A stretch of DNA of 64,000 bases from Limibacter armeniacum (GCF_036880985.1 NZ_JBAJNO010000009.1:2702501-2766500), one strand, 5' to 3'; positions 45,365 to 56,000 are shown, counted from the first letter of the stretch. Program-made: numbers and translations. The notes: generated from the letters alone by a model not told the origin.

Positions 45365-47773
45365 ATGAAAAACAGAACTATCAAGAAGGTAGCCGTATTG
45401 GGCTCTGGCGTGATGGGTTCCCGCATCGCATGCCACTTTGCCAATATCGGAGTGGAAGTTGTTCTGCTGGACATTGTGCCAAGAGAACTAACGGAAAAAG
45501 AGCAGAAAGCTGGTCTGACACTGGAGCACAAAAGTGTTAGAAACCGCATTGTAAATGACGCACTGACTACAGCAATCAAATCAAAACCATCTCCGGTATT
45601 TGATAAGAAAGTAGCTGGCCTAATTACGACAGGTAACTTTGATGATGACATGAAGCGCATCTCAGAGTGTGATTGGGTAATTGAGGTAGTAGTTGAAAAA
45701 CTTGAGATCAAGAAGATTGTATTTGAGCAAGTGGAGAAATTCCGTAAGCCAGGTACACTGATTACTTCCAATACTTCAGGTATTCCAATGAAGTTTATGG
45801 TAGAAGGTAGAAGTGATGACTTCCGTAAGCATTTCTGTGGTTCGCACTTCTTCAACCCTCCACGTTACCTGAGATTATTGGAAATCATCCCAGCACCAGA
45901 AACAGATCCTGAAATCGTTGATTTCTTGATGCACTACGGTGATAAGTTCTTGGGAAAAGAAACGGTACTTTGTAAAGATACTCCTGCATTTATAGCTAAC
46001 CGTATTGGTGTTTATTCTATGATGTCTGCTATGAAAGTAGTAGAAGAAATGGGATTAACAGTAGGGGAAGTTGACAAACTGACAGGTCCTGTATTGGGTC
46101 GTCCTAAGTCTGCTACTTTCCGTACGACAGACGTAGTTGGTTTGGATACGATGGTAAACGTAGCCAACAACCTGTATGCGGGCTTACCAGAAGACGAGTC
46201 AAGAGATGCCTTTAAGTTGCCAGGTATCGTAAAAGAAGTTTACGACAAAGGCTGGTGGGGAGATAAGTCCAAACAAGGTTACTACAAAAAGTCTAAAGAC
46301 GAGAATGGTAAGAAAGTAATCTTGGAGCTGGACCTTAAAACCATGGAATATGGTGACAAGACAAGAGCCAAGTTCAAGGCACTTGAGGCAACTAAGGAAA
46401 TAGATAACCTGAAAAAGAGAATTCCTGTACTGGTTAACTTTGAGGATAAGGCAGGGGAATTCTACCGCAAAACATTCTACGACGTATTCCGTTATTGCTC
46501 GAATCGTATTCCTGAGATTTCAGATGAAACTTACCGATTGGATCAGGCTGTATGTGCTGGTTTTGGTTGGGAAATTGGACCATTTGAAACTTGGGATTTA
46601 CTAGGCGTAAAAGAGACAGTAGCTAAAATGGAAGCTGCTGATCAAAAGCCTGCGGAATGGGTTTACGAAATGCTTGAGTCAGGAGCAGAAAACTTCTATA
46701 AATCTGAAAATGGAAAACGCCTTTATTACGATATCTCATCTAAATCATATAAAGTAATTCCAGGAACAGAAGACCTGATCTTATTGGACAGCTTGCGTGC
46801 TACCAATGTAGTTTGGGGAAATGCTGGCGCTACTCTGTTTGATATCGGAGATGGTGTATTGAATCTTGAGTTCCATTCAAAAATGAACTCATTAGGTCCT
46901 GAAGTTATCGAAGGTATCCATACAGCAATCTCAAAAGCAGAGGAAGAAGGCTGGAATGGTCTGGTAATCGGTAACGAAGGACAGCAGTTCTCAGCTGGTG
47001 CTAACCTTGCCATGCTATTTATGTATGCAGGTGAGCAAGAGTGGGATGAGGTAAACATGATGATTGCTCAGTTCCAAAAAACGATGATGAGAGCAAGATA
47101 CTCATCTATCCCAGTAGTAGCTGCAACATCAGGTCTGGCACTTGGTGGTGGCTGTGAGCTTTCAATGCACTGTGATGCTATTCAAGCACATGCAGAAACT
47201 TATATGGGACTGGTAGAAGTTGGCGTAGGTCTGATTCCTGCTGGTGGCGGTACAAAAGAACTGACACTTAGAGTATCGGATTCGTACAAAAACGGAGACG
47301 TTGAGTTTAACGCCTTGCAAGATGCATTCATGGCGATCGCGACAGCAAAGGTTGCAACTTCCGCAAATGAAATGCGTGAGATGCGTTTCATGAATGATAT
47401 CTCTGAAGTGACATTGAACCGTAGTCGCCTGATTGCTGATGCGAAGCGTAAAGTACTTGAGCTACAGGCGGCAGGTTACCAGCAGCAAGCTGAGCGTAAA
47501 GATATCAAGGTTCAAGGTAGAGCAGGCATGGCATTGTTCGAGGCAGGTGTAACCGGTATGCAATACGGGCATTGGGCTTCAGAACACGATGCGAAAATTG
47601 CTCGTAAACTGAACTATGTGATGAATGGTGGTGACTTGTCACAGCCTACATTGGTTTCAGAGCAGTATCTGTTGGATTTGGAAAGAGAGGCATTCCTGTC
47701 ACTTTGTGGTGAGAAGAAAACACTCGAAAGAATTCACAGCATCTTGTTCAAAGGGAAGCCGCTAAGAAACTAG
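45365..47773 (+). CDS. fadB: 3-hydroxyacyl-CoA dehydrogenase/enoyl-CoA hydratase
   Basis: An 802-residue bifunctional beta-oxidation enzyme. The N-terminal NAD-binding fold starts VAVLGSGVMGSRIACHFANIG (about residue 9), and the dehydrogenase C-terminal domains follow (GSHFFNPPRYL, RPKSATFRTTDVVGLD). The crotonase domain is at the C-terminal end (about 505-700, with QFSAGANLAML and SGLALGGGCELSMHCDA). This is the reverse order of E. coli FadB, as is usual in this phylum. Its stop codon lies at the first bases of the inverted repeat flanking the next ORF. It works with the thiolase gene downstream. Confidence 0.95.
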   Translation: MKNRTIKKVAVLGSGVMGSRIACHFANIGVEVVLLDIVPRELTEKEQKAGLTLEHKSVRNRIVNDALTTAIKSKPSPVFDKKVAGLITTGNFDDDMKRISECDWVIEVVVEKLEIKKIVFEQVEKFRKPGTLITSNTSGIPMKFMVEGRSDDFRKHFCGSHFFNPPRYLRLLEIIPAPETDPEIVDFLMHYGDKFLGKETVLCKDTPAFIANRIGVYSMMSAMKVVEEMGLTVGEVDKLTGPVLGRPKSATFRTTDVVGLDTMVNVANNLYAGLPEDESRDAFKLPGIVKEVYDKGWWGDKSKQGYYKKSKDENGKKVILELDLKTMEYGDKTRAKFKALEATKEIDNLKKRIPVLVNFEDKAGEFYRKTFYDVFRYCSNRIPEISDETYRLDQAVCAGFGWEIGPFETWDLLGVKETVAKMEAADQKPAEWVYEMLESGAENFYKSENGKRLYYDISSKSYKVIPGTEDLILLDSLRATNVVWGNAGATLFDIGDGVLNLEFHSKMNSLGPEVIEGIHTAISKAEEEGWNGLVIGNEGQQFSAGANLAMLFMYAGEQEWDEVNMMIAQFQKTMMRARYSSIPVVAATSGLALGGGCELSMHCDAIQAHAETYMGLVEVGVGLIPAGGGTKELTLRVSDSYKNGDVEFNALQDAFMAIATAKVATSANEMREMRFMNDISEVTLNRSRLIADAKRKVLELQAAGYQQQAERKDIKVQGRAGMALFEAGVTGMQYGHWASEHDAKIARKLNYVMNGGDLSQPTLVSEQYLLDLEREAFLSLCGEKKTLERIHSILFKGKPLRN

Positions 47774-47802
47774 AAGCTGGAACCTAGAGTCTAGAAACTA
47801 GA
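47771..47802 (+). repeat. Left inverted repeat of the four-helix-bundle element
   Basis: This 32-nt arm pairs with 48,190-48,221 at 25 of 32 positions; the 12 nt nearest the ORF (CTAGAAACTAGA) match exactly. It begins at the T of the fadB stop codon and ends at the A of the next ORF's ATG. It is built of imperfect heptamers (TAGAAGC, TGGAACC, TAGAGTC, TAGAAAC). Confidence 0.75.
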
Positions 47803-48164
47803 TGAAACACAATTTCAAAAACTTGTTGGTTTGGCAGAAATCAATGGATTTGGTAACAGAAGTGTATCAGCTGACCAGGAATTTCCCAGAAAGCGAACGC
47901 TATAACTTGGTTTCTCAAATCAACCGTTCAGCCGTTTCAGTTCCTTCCAATATTGCGGAAGGTTCTGGAAGAAATACCAACAAAGATTTCGCTAGATTTC
48001 TAGGTAATGCTTTAGGTTCTTTATATGAGCTGGAAACTCAACTCATCTTGGCAGAAAGATTAAAGTTTATATCTCAAGAAGATTCAACTATCCTGATGCC
48101 TAAGGTGAATGAGATACAAAGAATGCTCAACAAGTTTACACAAAGTATAAATTCAAAAAGTTGA
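47802..48164 (+). CDS. Four-helix bundle protein (23S IVS-type)
   Basis: A 120-residue helical protein of the TIGR02436/S23 family, known from intervening sequences of 23S rRNA and related in fold to the Avd protein of diversity-generating retroelements. Typical motifs are NLLVWQKSMDLVTEVYQLT, YNLVSQINRSAVSVPSNIAEGSGR and FLGNALGSLYELETQL. The molecular function is unknown; the pentameric bundle is thought to bind nucleic acid. It separates fadB from fadA and is enclosed by inverted repeats, so it looks like an inserted element and not part of fatty-acid metabolism. Confidence 0.9.
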   Translation: MKHNFKNLLVWQKSMDLVTEVYQLTRNFPESERYNLVSQINRSAVSVPSNIAEGSGRNTNKDFARFLGNALGSLYELETQLILAERLKFISQEDSTILMPKVNEIQRMLNKFTQSINSKS

Positions 48165-48189
48165 ATTGAAAGTTAGCAGGTTGGCAAAG

Positions 48190-48221
48190 TCTAGTTTCTA
48201 GCTTCTGACTTCTAACTTCTA
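48190..48221 (+). repeat. Right inverted repeat of the four-helix-bundle element
   Basis: The mate of 47,771-47,802. It reads as heptamers TCTAGTT, TCTAGCT, TCTGACT, TCTAACT, TCTA and ends 12 bp before the fadA ATG. In RNA the two arms would form a stem enclosing the ORF. Confidence 0.75.
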
Positions 48222-48233
48222 AAAAATAAAACT

Positions 48234-49412
48234 ATGGAAGCTTATATCGTAGCAGGCTACCGTTCGGCGGTAGGCAGAGCGAAAAAAGGCGGATTCCGTT
48301 TCACTCGTCCGGATGACCTTGCCGCTGACGTAATCAAGCATCTGGTAGCTTCAGTGCCAGGCTTGGATCCAAAAAGAATAGATGACCTGATTGTGGGTAA
48401 CGCAATCCCTGAAGCAGAGCAAGGTATGCAGATGGGACGTATGATCTCACTGCTGGCTTTTCCTGGAATAATCGATGTTCCTGGTGTGACAGTTAACCGC
48501 TATTGTGGTTCAGGTGTGGAGACAATCTCTATGGCAACTGCTAAAATTAAGGCAGGGATGGCTGATTGTATCATCGCAGGTGGTACGGAGTCTATGTCAT
48601 TGGTTCCGATGATGGGCTATAAAACTGCTCTGAACTGGAAAATAGCAAGCGAAACACCTCAGTATTACTTGAGCATGGGTCTGACTGCTGAAGAAGTAGC
48701 TAAGGACTATGGTATTACACGTGAGGAAGCAGATACTTTTGCTGTGCAGTCACATGACAGGGCAATTGCAGCGATTCAGGCAGGTAAGTTCAAGGATGAG
48801 ATTGTTCCAATTACTGTGGAAGAAACTTATCTGGATGAGAATAATAAGAAAAAGACTCGCAGCTACGTGGTTGATACTGATGAGGGACCACGTAAGTCAA
48901 CTGTAGAAGGTTTGTCAGGATTAAGAGCAGCCTTCAAAAACGGTGGACAGGTAACAGCGGGTAACTCTTCTCAAACTTCTGATGGTGCTGCCTTCGTAAT
49001 GGTCATGTCTGAAAGAATGGTGAAGGAGCTGAACCTTGAACCAATTGCGAGAATGGTGACATATGCAGCAGCAGGTGTTGACCCTCGTATTATGGGTATT
49101 GGACCAGTTGCAGCTATTCCAAAAGCACTGAAGCAAGCAGGTCTGTCTATGAACCAGATCGAGCAGTTTGAATTGAATGAGGCATTTGCAGCACAATCAT
49201 TAGCAGTATTGAAGGAATTAGATATTGATCCTTCAATTGTTAACGTGAATGGTGGTGCTATTGCATTAGGACACCCACTAGGATGTACAGGTGCGAAACT
49301 GTCTGTTCAGTTGTTCAATGAAATGAGACGAAGAAACCAGAAATACGGAATGGTTACTGCCTGTGTAGGTGGTGGTCAAGGTGTAGCTGGTATCTACGAA
49401 CTTCTGAAGTAA
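48234..49412 (+). CDS. fadA: Acetyl-CoA C-acyltransferase (thiolase)
   Basis: A 392-residue thiolase for the last step of beta-oxidation. The nucleophilic cysteine is in NRYCGSGVETISMA (about residue 90), and the catalytic His and Cys lie in NEAFAAQSLA, GGAIALGHPLGCTGAK and CVGGGQGVAG. It is the last gene of the marR-fadB-fadA run and ends at a strong terminator. Confidence 0.95.
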   Translation: MEAYIVAGYRSAVGRAKKGGFRFTRPDDLAADVIKHLVASVPGLDPKRIDDLIVGNAIPEAEQGMQMGRMISLLAFPGIIDVPGVTVNRYCGSGVETISMATAKIKAGMADCIIAGGTESMSLVPMMGYKTALNWKIASETPQYYLSMGLTAEEVAKDYGITREEADTFAVQSHDRAIAAIQAGKFKDEIVPITVEETYLDENNKKKTRSYVVDTDEGPRKSTVEGLSGLRAAFKNGGQVTAGNSSQTSDGAAFVMVMSERMVKELNLEPIARMVTYAAAGVDPRIMGIGPVAAIPKALKQAGLSMNQIEQFELNEAFAAQSLAVLKELDIDPSIVNVNGGAIALGHPLGCTGAKLSVQLFNEMRRRNQKYGMVTACVGGGQGVAGIYELLK

Positions 49413-49438
49413 TAATTCAGAATAACCTATAAACTATA

Positions 49439-49471
49439 AAGCCCTGATCCTTCAAATGGACAGGGCTTTTT
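49439..49471. terminator. Terminator between fadA and the monooxygenase
   Basis: AAGCCCTG (49,439-49,446) pairs with CAGGGCTT (49,461-49,468), then TTT. It lies between converging genes. Confidence 0.8.
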
Positions 49472-49490
49472 CATTATATCAGTTTCAGTT

Positions 49491-51074
49491 TTATACAATA
49501 GGGTTGGATACTTTTTCATCAAGTAAACTAACCAGCTGAATTAGAGATGGATCATTCAATGATTCTGCTACCATCCTTAAACCACCAATTTCTTCAGGGC
49601 TTAACGGAGATGTGAAGTTATTGCCAAATGCCTTGATAGCTTGTTCATATTCTTTCAGTGCTCCATCAATCTTTCCATGTCCTTCAATACGGAATTGTTG
49701 CGGAATCAGTGGTCCGAAGAGAAATGCTTTAGCTAAGTGAGGATACTGTTCCAAATTAGGGGCAGCACCAATTTCTTGGGCAAAAAGCAGCGCCATATCA
49801 TGAAAAGCTGTATTAACCCGAATTTTTAATAACTCTCTATTAGTAATGATAAACTGTTCCATTTCTTCTTTCGAAGGAAGTGACAGAAGACCTTTCCAGA
49901 TCATACTGATCCAACGTCCCTGTAGTTCAAGTACAGGAAAGTAAGGACCTATTTGACCAAACTGTCCTGTAAATGCCATGTTTGGCAAAGAAGGATGAAA
50001 GGTATATTGATAGAGATCAATAAAGTCAGGGTTAGCATTAAGCGTCTTGAGTGTTTTATCATCAAGAAAAGGCAGGTGTATATCATACCCTGTAGCAAGT
50101 ATTAGCACATCAATAGTCTCTTCGCTACCATCATCAAAAACAACGGTATTCCCTTTTATGTGAGATACATTTGGACGTGGAAGTATCTTTCCTTCTGATA
50201 CATAATTGAGATAGTATTGGCATAAGGAGACATCTGCTTCCAAAATGTTTTCAGATGGAGTGGGTGCTCCATACTGATTTGGATGGCCACAGTGTTTTAT
50301 GATAAGATCTTTCAATCCTTGGGCAGCGGCTTCTGGAGGAAGTACTTTTCCAATCAATGAGGCAAACCTTGAGAAAGCAGCACAATCTGCAGGTATACCT
50401 GCTAGGGTTTTGGTAATGTAGTAGCGAGGTTTTCTACAGGAAGAAAATACAGTAATACTTGGATCTGTTGCCATTTCGCTTGCGATCTCTGGTCCACTGA
50501 TACTATTGCCAATAACTAAGACCCGTTTATTTTGAAATGGTTGATTGTCTTTGTAGTCAAACGAATGGATAATCTCTCCTGTAAATGAGTCTAATCCATT
50601 CAGGTTTGGAAATTTAGGTTTGTTGTACCTTCCGGAAGCTACAACTACATAGTCAAATACTTCTTCTTCTACTTGTCCATCTTGTAAACTAGCTACTTGA
50701 TACTTACCATTCTCAAGAGTCGAAACCTGTTGTACTTTACAGTTCAGCCTTATATAAGGTGTAAGCTTGAAATGAGTTGCATAAAGGGTAAGGTATTCCA
50801 GTATTTGATTGTGTTTTGGAAACATGGGAATTCCCTCTTTATGAGGGAAGTCTGAAAAGCATAACGTCAACCAGCTGGTATTTGTCCGGAGACTATTCCA
50901 TACTCCACTGTGAGGCGCTTTTGCATTCCATTGCCCTCCAATATGGCTACTTAGTTCCATAATAATAGGAGTAAAGCCTTCTTCCAGGAGTGATTTTGCT
51001 GTAGTAAGTCCAGATGGACCACCACCGATTATAGCAACTTTGGGAGGAGTGTTACCAACATTTTTCATTCTCAT
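49491..51074 (-). CDS. Flavin-containing monooxygenase-like protein
   Basis: A 527-residue FAD/NADPH enzyme. The FAD-binding motif VAIIGGGPSGLTTAKSLLEEG starts near residue 13, and the NADPH-binding motif VLVIGNSISGPEIASE lies near 185. The FMO/BVMO fingerprint FxGxxxHS is seen as FTGEIIHSFDYKDNQPF (about 164-180), and LILATGYDIHLPFL follows. It could oxidise N- or S-containing compounds; the substrate is unknown. An inner Met (residue 3) is an alternative start. It is a single leftward gene. Confidence 0.9.
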   Translation of the reverse strand: MRMKNVGNTPPKVAIIGGGPSGLTTAKSLLEEGFTPIIMELSSHIGGQWNAKAPHSGVWNSLRTNTSWLTLCFSDFPHKEGIPMFPKHNQILEYLTLYATHFKLTPYIRLNCKVQQVSTLENGKYQVASLQDGQVEEEVFDYVVVASGRYNKPKFPNLNGLDSFTGEIIHSFDYKDNQPFQNKRVLVIGNSISGPEIASEMATDPSITVFSSCRKPRYYITKTLAGIPADCAAFSRFASLIGKVLPPEAAAQGLKDLIIKHCGHPNQYGAPTPSENILEADVSLCQYYLNYVSEGKILPRPNVSHIKGNTVVFDDGSEETIDVLILATGYDIHLPFLDDKTLKTLNANPDFIDLYQYTFHPSLPNMAFTGQFGQIGPYFPVLELQGRWISMIWKGLLSLPSKEEMEQFIITNRELLKIRVNTAFHDMALLFAQEIGAAPNLEQYPHLAKAFLFGPLIPQQFRIEGHGKIDGALKEYEQAIKAFGNNFTSPLSPEEIGGLRMVAESLNDPSLIQLVSLLDEKVSNPIV

Positions 51075-51324
51075 TTGGGTTATTTTGATAGTTATAAATG
51101 TTGAGTTAAAACGATTTGTGTAGCCTGAGTTAGTAAAGGTTAATTACGAGGGTAAAATGATTTTATAATAGAAAACCTGTTTTTATTAGGTAGGACTACT
51201 ACAGATCGTAAGATAAAATAGAGGATAATAATGGTAGATAAAAGTGAAAGCGCTGTATTCTGTGGAGAAAGGAAGGAAAACAGAAGGTCAATGCTTGAAA
51301 TGGTAGACCTTCTGTTTAAGGGAA

Positions 51325-51930
51325 TTAATGGTGTTTGTATTTCTTGACACCAACAGGAATGGCAATGTCCAAATGATTTTCCTTTGGAGGAATTGGACAA
51401 GAATAACGACCACTATAAGCACAGTAAGGGTTGTAAGCTTGGTTGAAGTCAATAGTGACTTCATTACCCTCAGGAATTCTTAAATCCAAAAACCTGCCAC
51501 CACCATAACTTTCTTCACCATTAGTTAAGTCTGTGAAAGGAAGGAACAAATAGTCCTTGTATTCTTCTTTAGTCATTAACCCATAGCTCTGATAGATAGG
51601 AAGCATTAGTAGCTTGCCGTCAATTTCGAAATGTAATTCTCCATACTGGCGGTAAATAGGTTTACGGTCAGTAGTGGTAGCCATCTTAAAAGGCTTGGTG
51701 AATTCAGTTCTGACAAGTTTGGCTTTTACCCGATATTTCAAGTCAACAGGAAAGAACTCCAACTCTTTGAAGCTTTTGAGATCTTCTTTGGTAAGAGGAC
51801 TTTCCTCAGGATTGGCAAACTCCTCATTCAAATGTTTTTGAAAAGCCTTAATTTCCTCTTCTGGTGTTTGTTGTACTAAGGCAGTGATGCTAGCAAGTAG
51901 CAGCAGAAATGTTGTAAGTAGTTTAGTCAT
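51325..51930 (-). CDS. DUF1684 family exported protein
   Basis: About 201 residues from the ATG at 51,930, which starts a normal signal peptide (TKLLTTFLLLLASITALVQQ); an upstream ATG at 52,002 would precede it with an extra hydrophobic stretch. The motifs RQYGELHFEIDGK, DYLFLPFTDLTNGEESYGGGRF and AYNPYCAYSGRYSCPIPP are hallmarks of DUF1684. The function is unknown. It is probably periplasmic and is a single leftward gene. Confidence 0.88.
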   Translation of the reverse strand: MTKLLTTFLLLLASITALVQQTPEEEIKAFQKHLNEEFANPEESPLTKEDLKSFKELEFFPVDLKYRVKAKLVRTEFTKPFKMATTTDRKPIYRQYGELHFEIDGKLLMLPIYQSYGLMTKEEYKDYLFLPFTDLTNGEESYGGGRFLDLRIPEGNEVTIDFNQAYNPYCAYSGRYSCPIPPKENHLDIAIPVGVKKYKHH

Positions 51931-52048
51931 TAGTAAGTAAGTGTTGAAGAATGTAAAACACAAGTCTGTAAAAATATACAATATAGAAATCAAGAGAAAC
52001 AAAAAAGCCTCAGTTCTTAATAACCAAGGCTTGAGTTGAAGAGGTGAA

Positions 52049-52261
52049 TTACCCTTCTAATAACATCTTTTCAATTACCCAGAAGGAAGCAGCAATACCA
52101 CTTAAAAATGTGATGCTCCACCTGATAGGTTTTTCCCAATGATTAAAGAGTAGGTTCAATGTTTTAAAGATTGATGCCAGCACTAAAAGGACTTGTTGGG
52201 TGCTTAAGCTGAGGCAAAGGATAAACAGGCATAGACAGCCATGGAATAGGTGATCGTTCAT
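52049..52261 (-). CDS. Small putative membrane protein
   Basis: A 70-residue hydrophobic peptide with two likely membrane helices (LFILCLSLSTQQVLLVLASIF and WSITFLSGIAASFWVIEK). It starts with ATG and keeps a hydrophobic pattern throughout. No family is recognised and no second copy is known to me, so it could be a chance ORF. Confidence 0.4.
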   Translation of the reverse strand: MNDHLFHGCLCLFILCLSLSTQQVLLVLASIFKTLNLLFNHWEKPIRWSITFLSGIAASFWVIEKMLLEG

Positions 52262-52590
52262 TGCTTAGTTTGGTTTAAGTCAGGTTGTTTGAGTGAATTG
52301 GTATCAGTTGCTCTGGGTAGTCGTTAGGGCATTGGTTGTCAGGCTAGGAGCAATGGGTTGTAGTGCAGTAATACGTCAATTGCTCCTGATTGGTTTGACA
52401 TAGGCTACTACAGAATTCTTAATAATTGCTGACCATTTTTATGCCAATTATTGCTTTCGTATAACACTGATAAAAAGTTAATAAGCTTTTATGTCAGTTG
52501 TTTTCTTCTTGCTTAAAAAAGAGGATAGTACAGGTCAATGAAAAAGTATAACTTTGGGTATTGTGATTTGTAACTTAAAAAGTAAATACG
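52262..52590. other. Intergenic region with an inverted repeat
   Basis: This gap between divergent genes holds AGGAGCAAT (52,345-52,353) inverted at 52,378-52,386, and a TAACTTTG -7-like box (52,549-52,556) that probably serves the DUF423 gene. No ORF is convincing. Confidence 0.45.
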
Positions 52591-52965
52591 ATGCAAAAGA
52601 AAATACTGATGAGTGGGGCACTGCTAGGTGCTTTAGCTGTAGGGATAGGGGCATTTGGGGCGCATGGACTGAAACCCTTATTGACTGAATATGGTAGACT
52701 TGATACATTTGAAACAGGGGTAAAGTACCATTTCTATCATTCGTTGGCGCTGATTCTGATTGGGCTTTTACAGTTTCACATTAAAAGTAAAAAACTGGAA
52801 TGGGCTGGAATATTGATGATAGCGGGCATTTTCATTTTTTCAGGTAGCTTATATGTATTGTGCTTGACCAATATTGGGATTTTAGGAGCAATAACTCCAA
52901 TTGGTGGTGTAGGGTTTATTGTTGGATGGCTTATGCTATTATTTGCTGTGAGTAAGGAACTATAA
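52591..52965 (+). CDS. DUF423 family membrane protein
   Basis: A 124-residue protein with four membrane helices. The N-terminal motif GALAVGIGAFGAHGLKP and the following FETGVKYHFYHSLALI are the signature of the DUF423/YgdD family. The function is unknown. It is a single rightward gene just before the sensor kinase. Confidence 0.92.
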   Translation: MQKKILMSGALLGALAVGIGAFGAHGLKPLLTEYGRLDTFETGVKYHFYHSLALILIGLLQFHIKSKKLEWAGILMIAGIFIFSGSLYVLCLTNIGILGAITPIGGVGFIVGWLMLLFAVSKEL

Positions 52966-53067
52966 AGTCATTTAGCTCATTTTGATATAGATGCATTTAG
53001 AAATTTTAGATTTTAAGTGAAAAAATTTGTACAATGCATTGATATCAAATGTATTTAATACAAGTAA

Positions 53068-56000
53068 ATGAGCTGGAATAGGGAAGGAGGCAATCATAGG
53101 TTCAGACGCACAGAAGCGCTGACAACATTGCAAGCCACTTACAAACACTTTAGGTTAAATCCTGCGCAAAATGCAGGGATCATTTTGGTTAGAGGTGATA
53201 AAGGAACAGGCAAAAGCAGGTTGGTAAACCAGTTTGCTGATGACTTGCTTTCTGATCACCATAGCGATTGGCATGTTATTCATAAAGTGAATAATGTCTT
53301 CAACCAAAATATCCCTTATTATGCCCTGAAATCCTTTGTTGCTACTTTTACTAATGACTTCCTTTCCAATGCCTCTTCCAAGGAACTAGCAGAATTAAGA
53401 AAAGAGCTTCGTGAAAGACTTGGTGCTGGTTTCTTTCTTTTGGTAAGTTATGTGCCTGAGCTTGGAGTACTGATGGATAAGCATGGGGAAGAATCACTGG
53501 GGATGCCTTCGCATGTCAGTACCGAAAATCAGCTACCGGATCTTTTTCTCTTGTATATTGAAGCAATTCTTTCTGTACGTGAGCAGCCTGTATTACTGAT
53601 AGAAGACGATTTCCATTACATTGATATTTCCAGCCTTTACCTTTTCAAACATATTATTCATCACCTTGGTGTTGGTAAATTTCTGATAGCAGCTGTTTGT
53701 GACCGTGATAGGGAGATTTCTTACTCTGCCTTGTCGCAGTTTTTGGAGGAGTTGCGTCGTCAGGATGGTGTCTATGAAGAGATAGAGTTACACCCTCTCA
53801 TCCAAGAAGAAGTCAAGACCTTCGCTGAACAATGGTTTGGGGAAGGAGTTGTCAGTGAACCACTTGTTGAGTTGTTCTATACCCTGACTCAAGGTTATAT
53901 ACATCAATTAGACAACCTTTTACCTCAATTACTGAAGAGTAATATTGTATGGCTTGAAAATGGGCTTTGGCATGCAGACAGACATGCTGCAAAAGCTTAC
54001 TTAAAGAAGCATATCAATAAACCTTCTCTCCTTAAACTCTTCGAGACACTCTCAGAAGATACAAAACGACTTTTGTTATTGATGTCCTGTATGGGGCGCT
54101 TCAGTTTGAAAGTACTGAGTGAGTACCTTCAGACTAGCAAGGAGGATGTGAGGTCTATGCTGAAAATATCAGTCAGTAAAGGCATCTTATCTCAGGATAG
54201 TGATAAATTTCACTTTACAGAAGCCAACTATGGAGACATTTTTTACCGAAGTATGCCAGAGGCGCAGCGTAATGAACTCCATTACTTTGTAGGTCATGCA
54301 TATTTGAAGAGGGGAATTGAGCAGTTGACTTTTACACAATTCATATTTGCTTTAGAGCAGTTGAACAAGTCAGCGATGCTGTCCATGAAGAAGGGAGAGA
54401 CAGAGCTGTTAGCATCATTGAACCTGAGAGCAGGAGATATTGCCCGCAGTAATGATGCCTTTATGATGGCAATGGACTTTTATGAGCAGGGGTTGTCATT
54501 GTTGACTTGGTCTAAGGAGCAAAATCAAGAGTTGTCTTATAAGCTAGAGTTGGCAAAGGCGCTGTGTGAGTATTATTTAGGAAATCACGACTTGGCAGAA
54601 GTGGACCTAGATAATTTGCTTAGTAAAGTCACGGAGCAAGCTCAACGGATGACTATCTATAAGCAAAAAATCACCATCAATATTCACCTTGGTAGGCTAA
54701 GTCAGGCAAGGGGCATATTGGGTTTGGCTTTGGCTGAGTTGGGAGTAAGGCTGCCTGTCTCGGTGGAAGAGGTATCAACTCAAGTGGCTGAAGAGAAAGC
54801 TACTTTTAGAAACTTTCTCTCCAAAAATGAGCCAATAGATGTTTTGTTGTTACCTCCTGTTCGTCCACTTACCGAACAGGAAACCTACTTGCTGGAGCTG
54901 TTGCATACAGGAGGTATTGCCTTGCATTATACTTCTACTCGTTTGATGATGCTTCAGTGTTTGAAGATTATTAATGTCTCACAGGCTTCTACACCCAACC
55001 GTATTACGGCATTAGCTTATGCTACTTATGGTCGAATGCTGATAGCCTCTTTGGAAGATATTGAATTGGGGTATCAACTGGGGAAGATAGCAGTTGGGTT
55101 GAATGATAAACTGGAGGACTTTTCCTTGAGAGGACGGGTGTATGGGGTATATGCCTTTTATATTCATGGATGGAAACACCATTTGAGGGAAAGTATTCCA
55201 ATGCTTGAAAAGGGTTGGGAGGCAAGTATCAAATCAGGTGATATGTATGGGGCATATATCCTCAGTACCCACATCTTGAATGTGCAACTAATATATGGAC
55301 ATCAGTTAGAGCACTTGCAGGCATTTGGTGCAGATAGTGATGCTTCAGCAAATGGGTTTACTTCTTATATTCCGGAGTATCAGAAGGTATTGGTAAACCT
55401 ACTCAGAGGGGAAATGTCAACTTTTTATCTTCCAGAGAAGATGAATAACCCACTTTCTGTCCGCTACAATTTGCATGAGGAGCTTTTTTACAGGCATTAT
55501 GTGACAGGGCGTTATGCATATCACTTTGGTTTTTATGATTGGGCAGTAACCGAGCTGGAAGAAGCACATCACTATAGCACCATTCAAGAAGGATCATTAT
55601 TATATCCTGAGGTGATATTTTACCTGAGCCTTTCAATACTTTCAAATCTGGTCAATTACGATGAAGAAAAAAGGCAAAGTTGTTTGGCACAACTGGATCA
55701 GTATGTAGCGTTATTCAAAGTTTGGGAAGAACACGCCCAAGAGAACTTCTCGCATAAATATTGGCTGATTCAAGCTGAGTTGATGGCATTTAGGGGAGAC
55801 GAAAAAGCAGGAGAAGCTTTTGAAAAGGCAATTGCCTTTGCGGTTAAGTTTGACTTTGCTCATGTGCAGGCAATGGCTCATGAACATTACCTACGTTGGT
55901 TACTGAAGCGTGGAGCAGCTAAAGAGGTATTGCAATATCATTATACATTGTCAGCAGAGTGCTTTCGGGCATGGGGAGCTGTAGCGCTCGAAAGGCAGTT

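Noticed and set aside
51140-51400. 86-codon leftward ORF
   Set aside because: It overlaps the 3' end of the DUF1684 gene in another frame and looks like a shadow.
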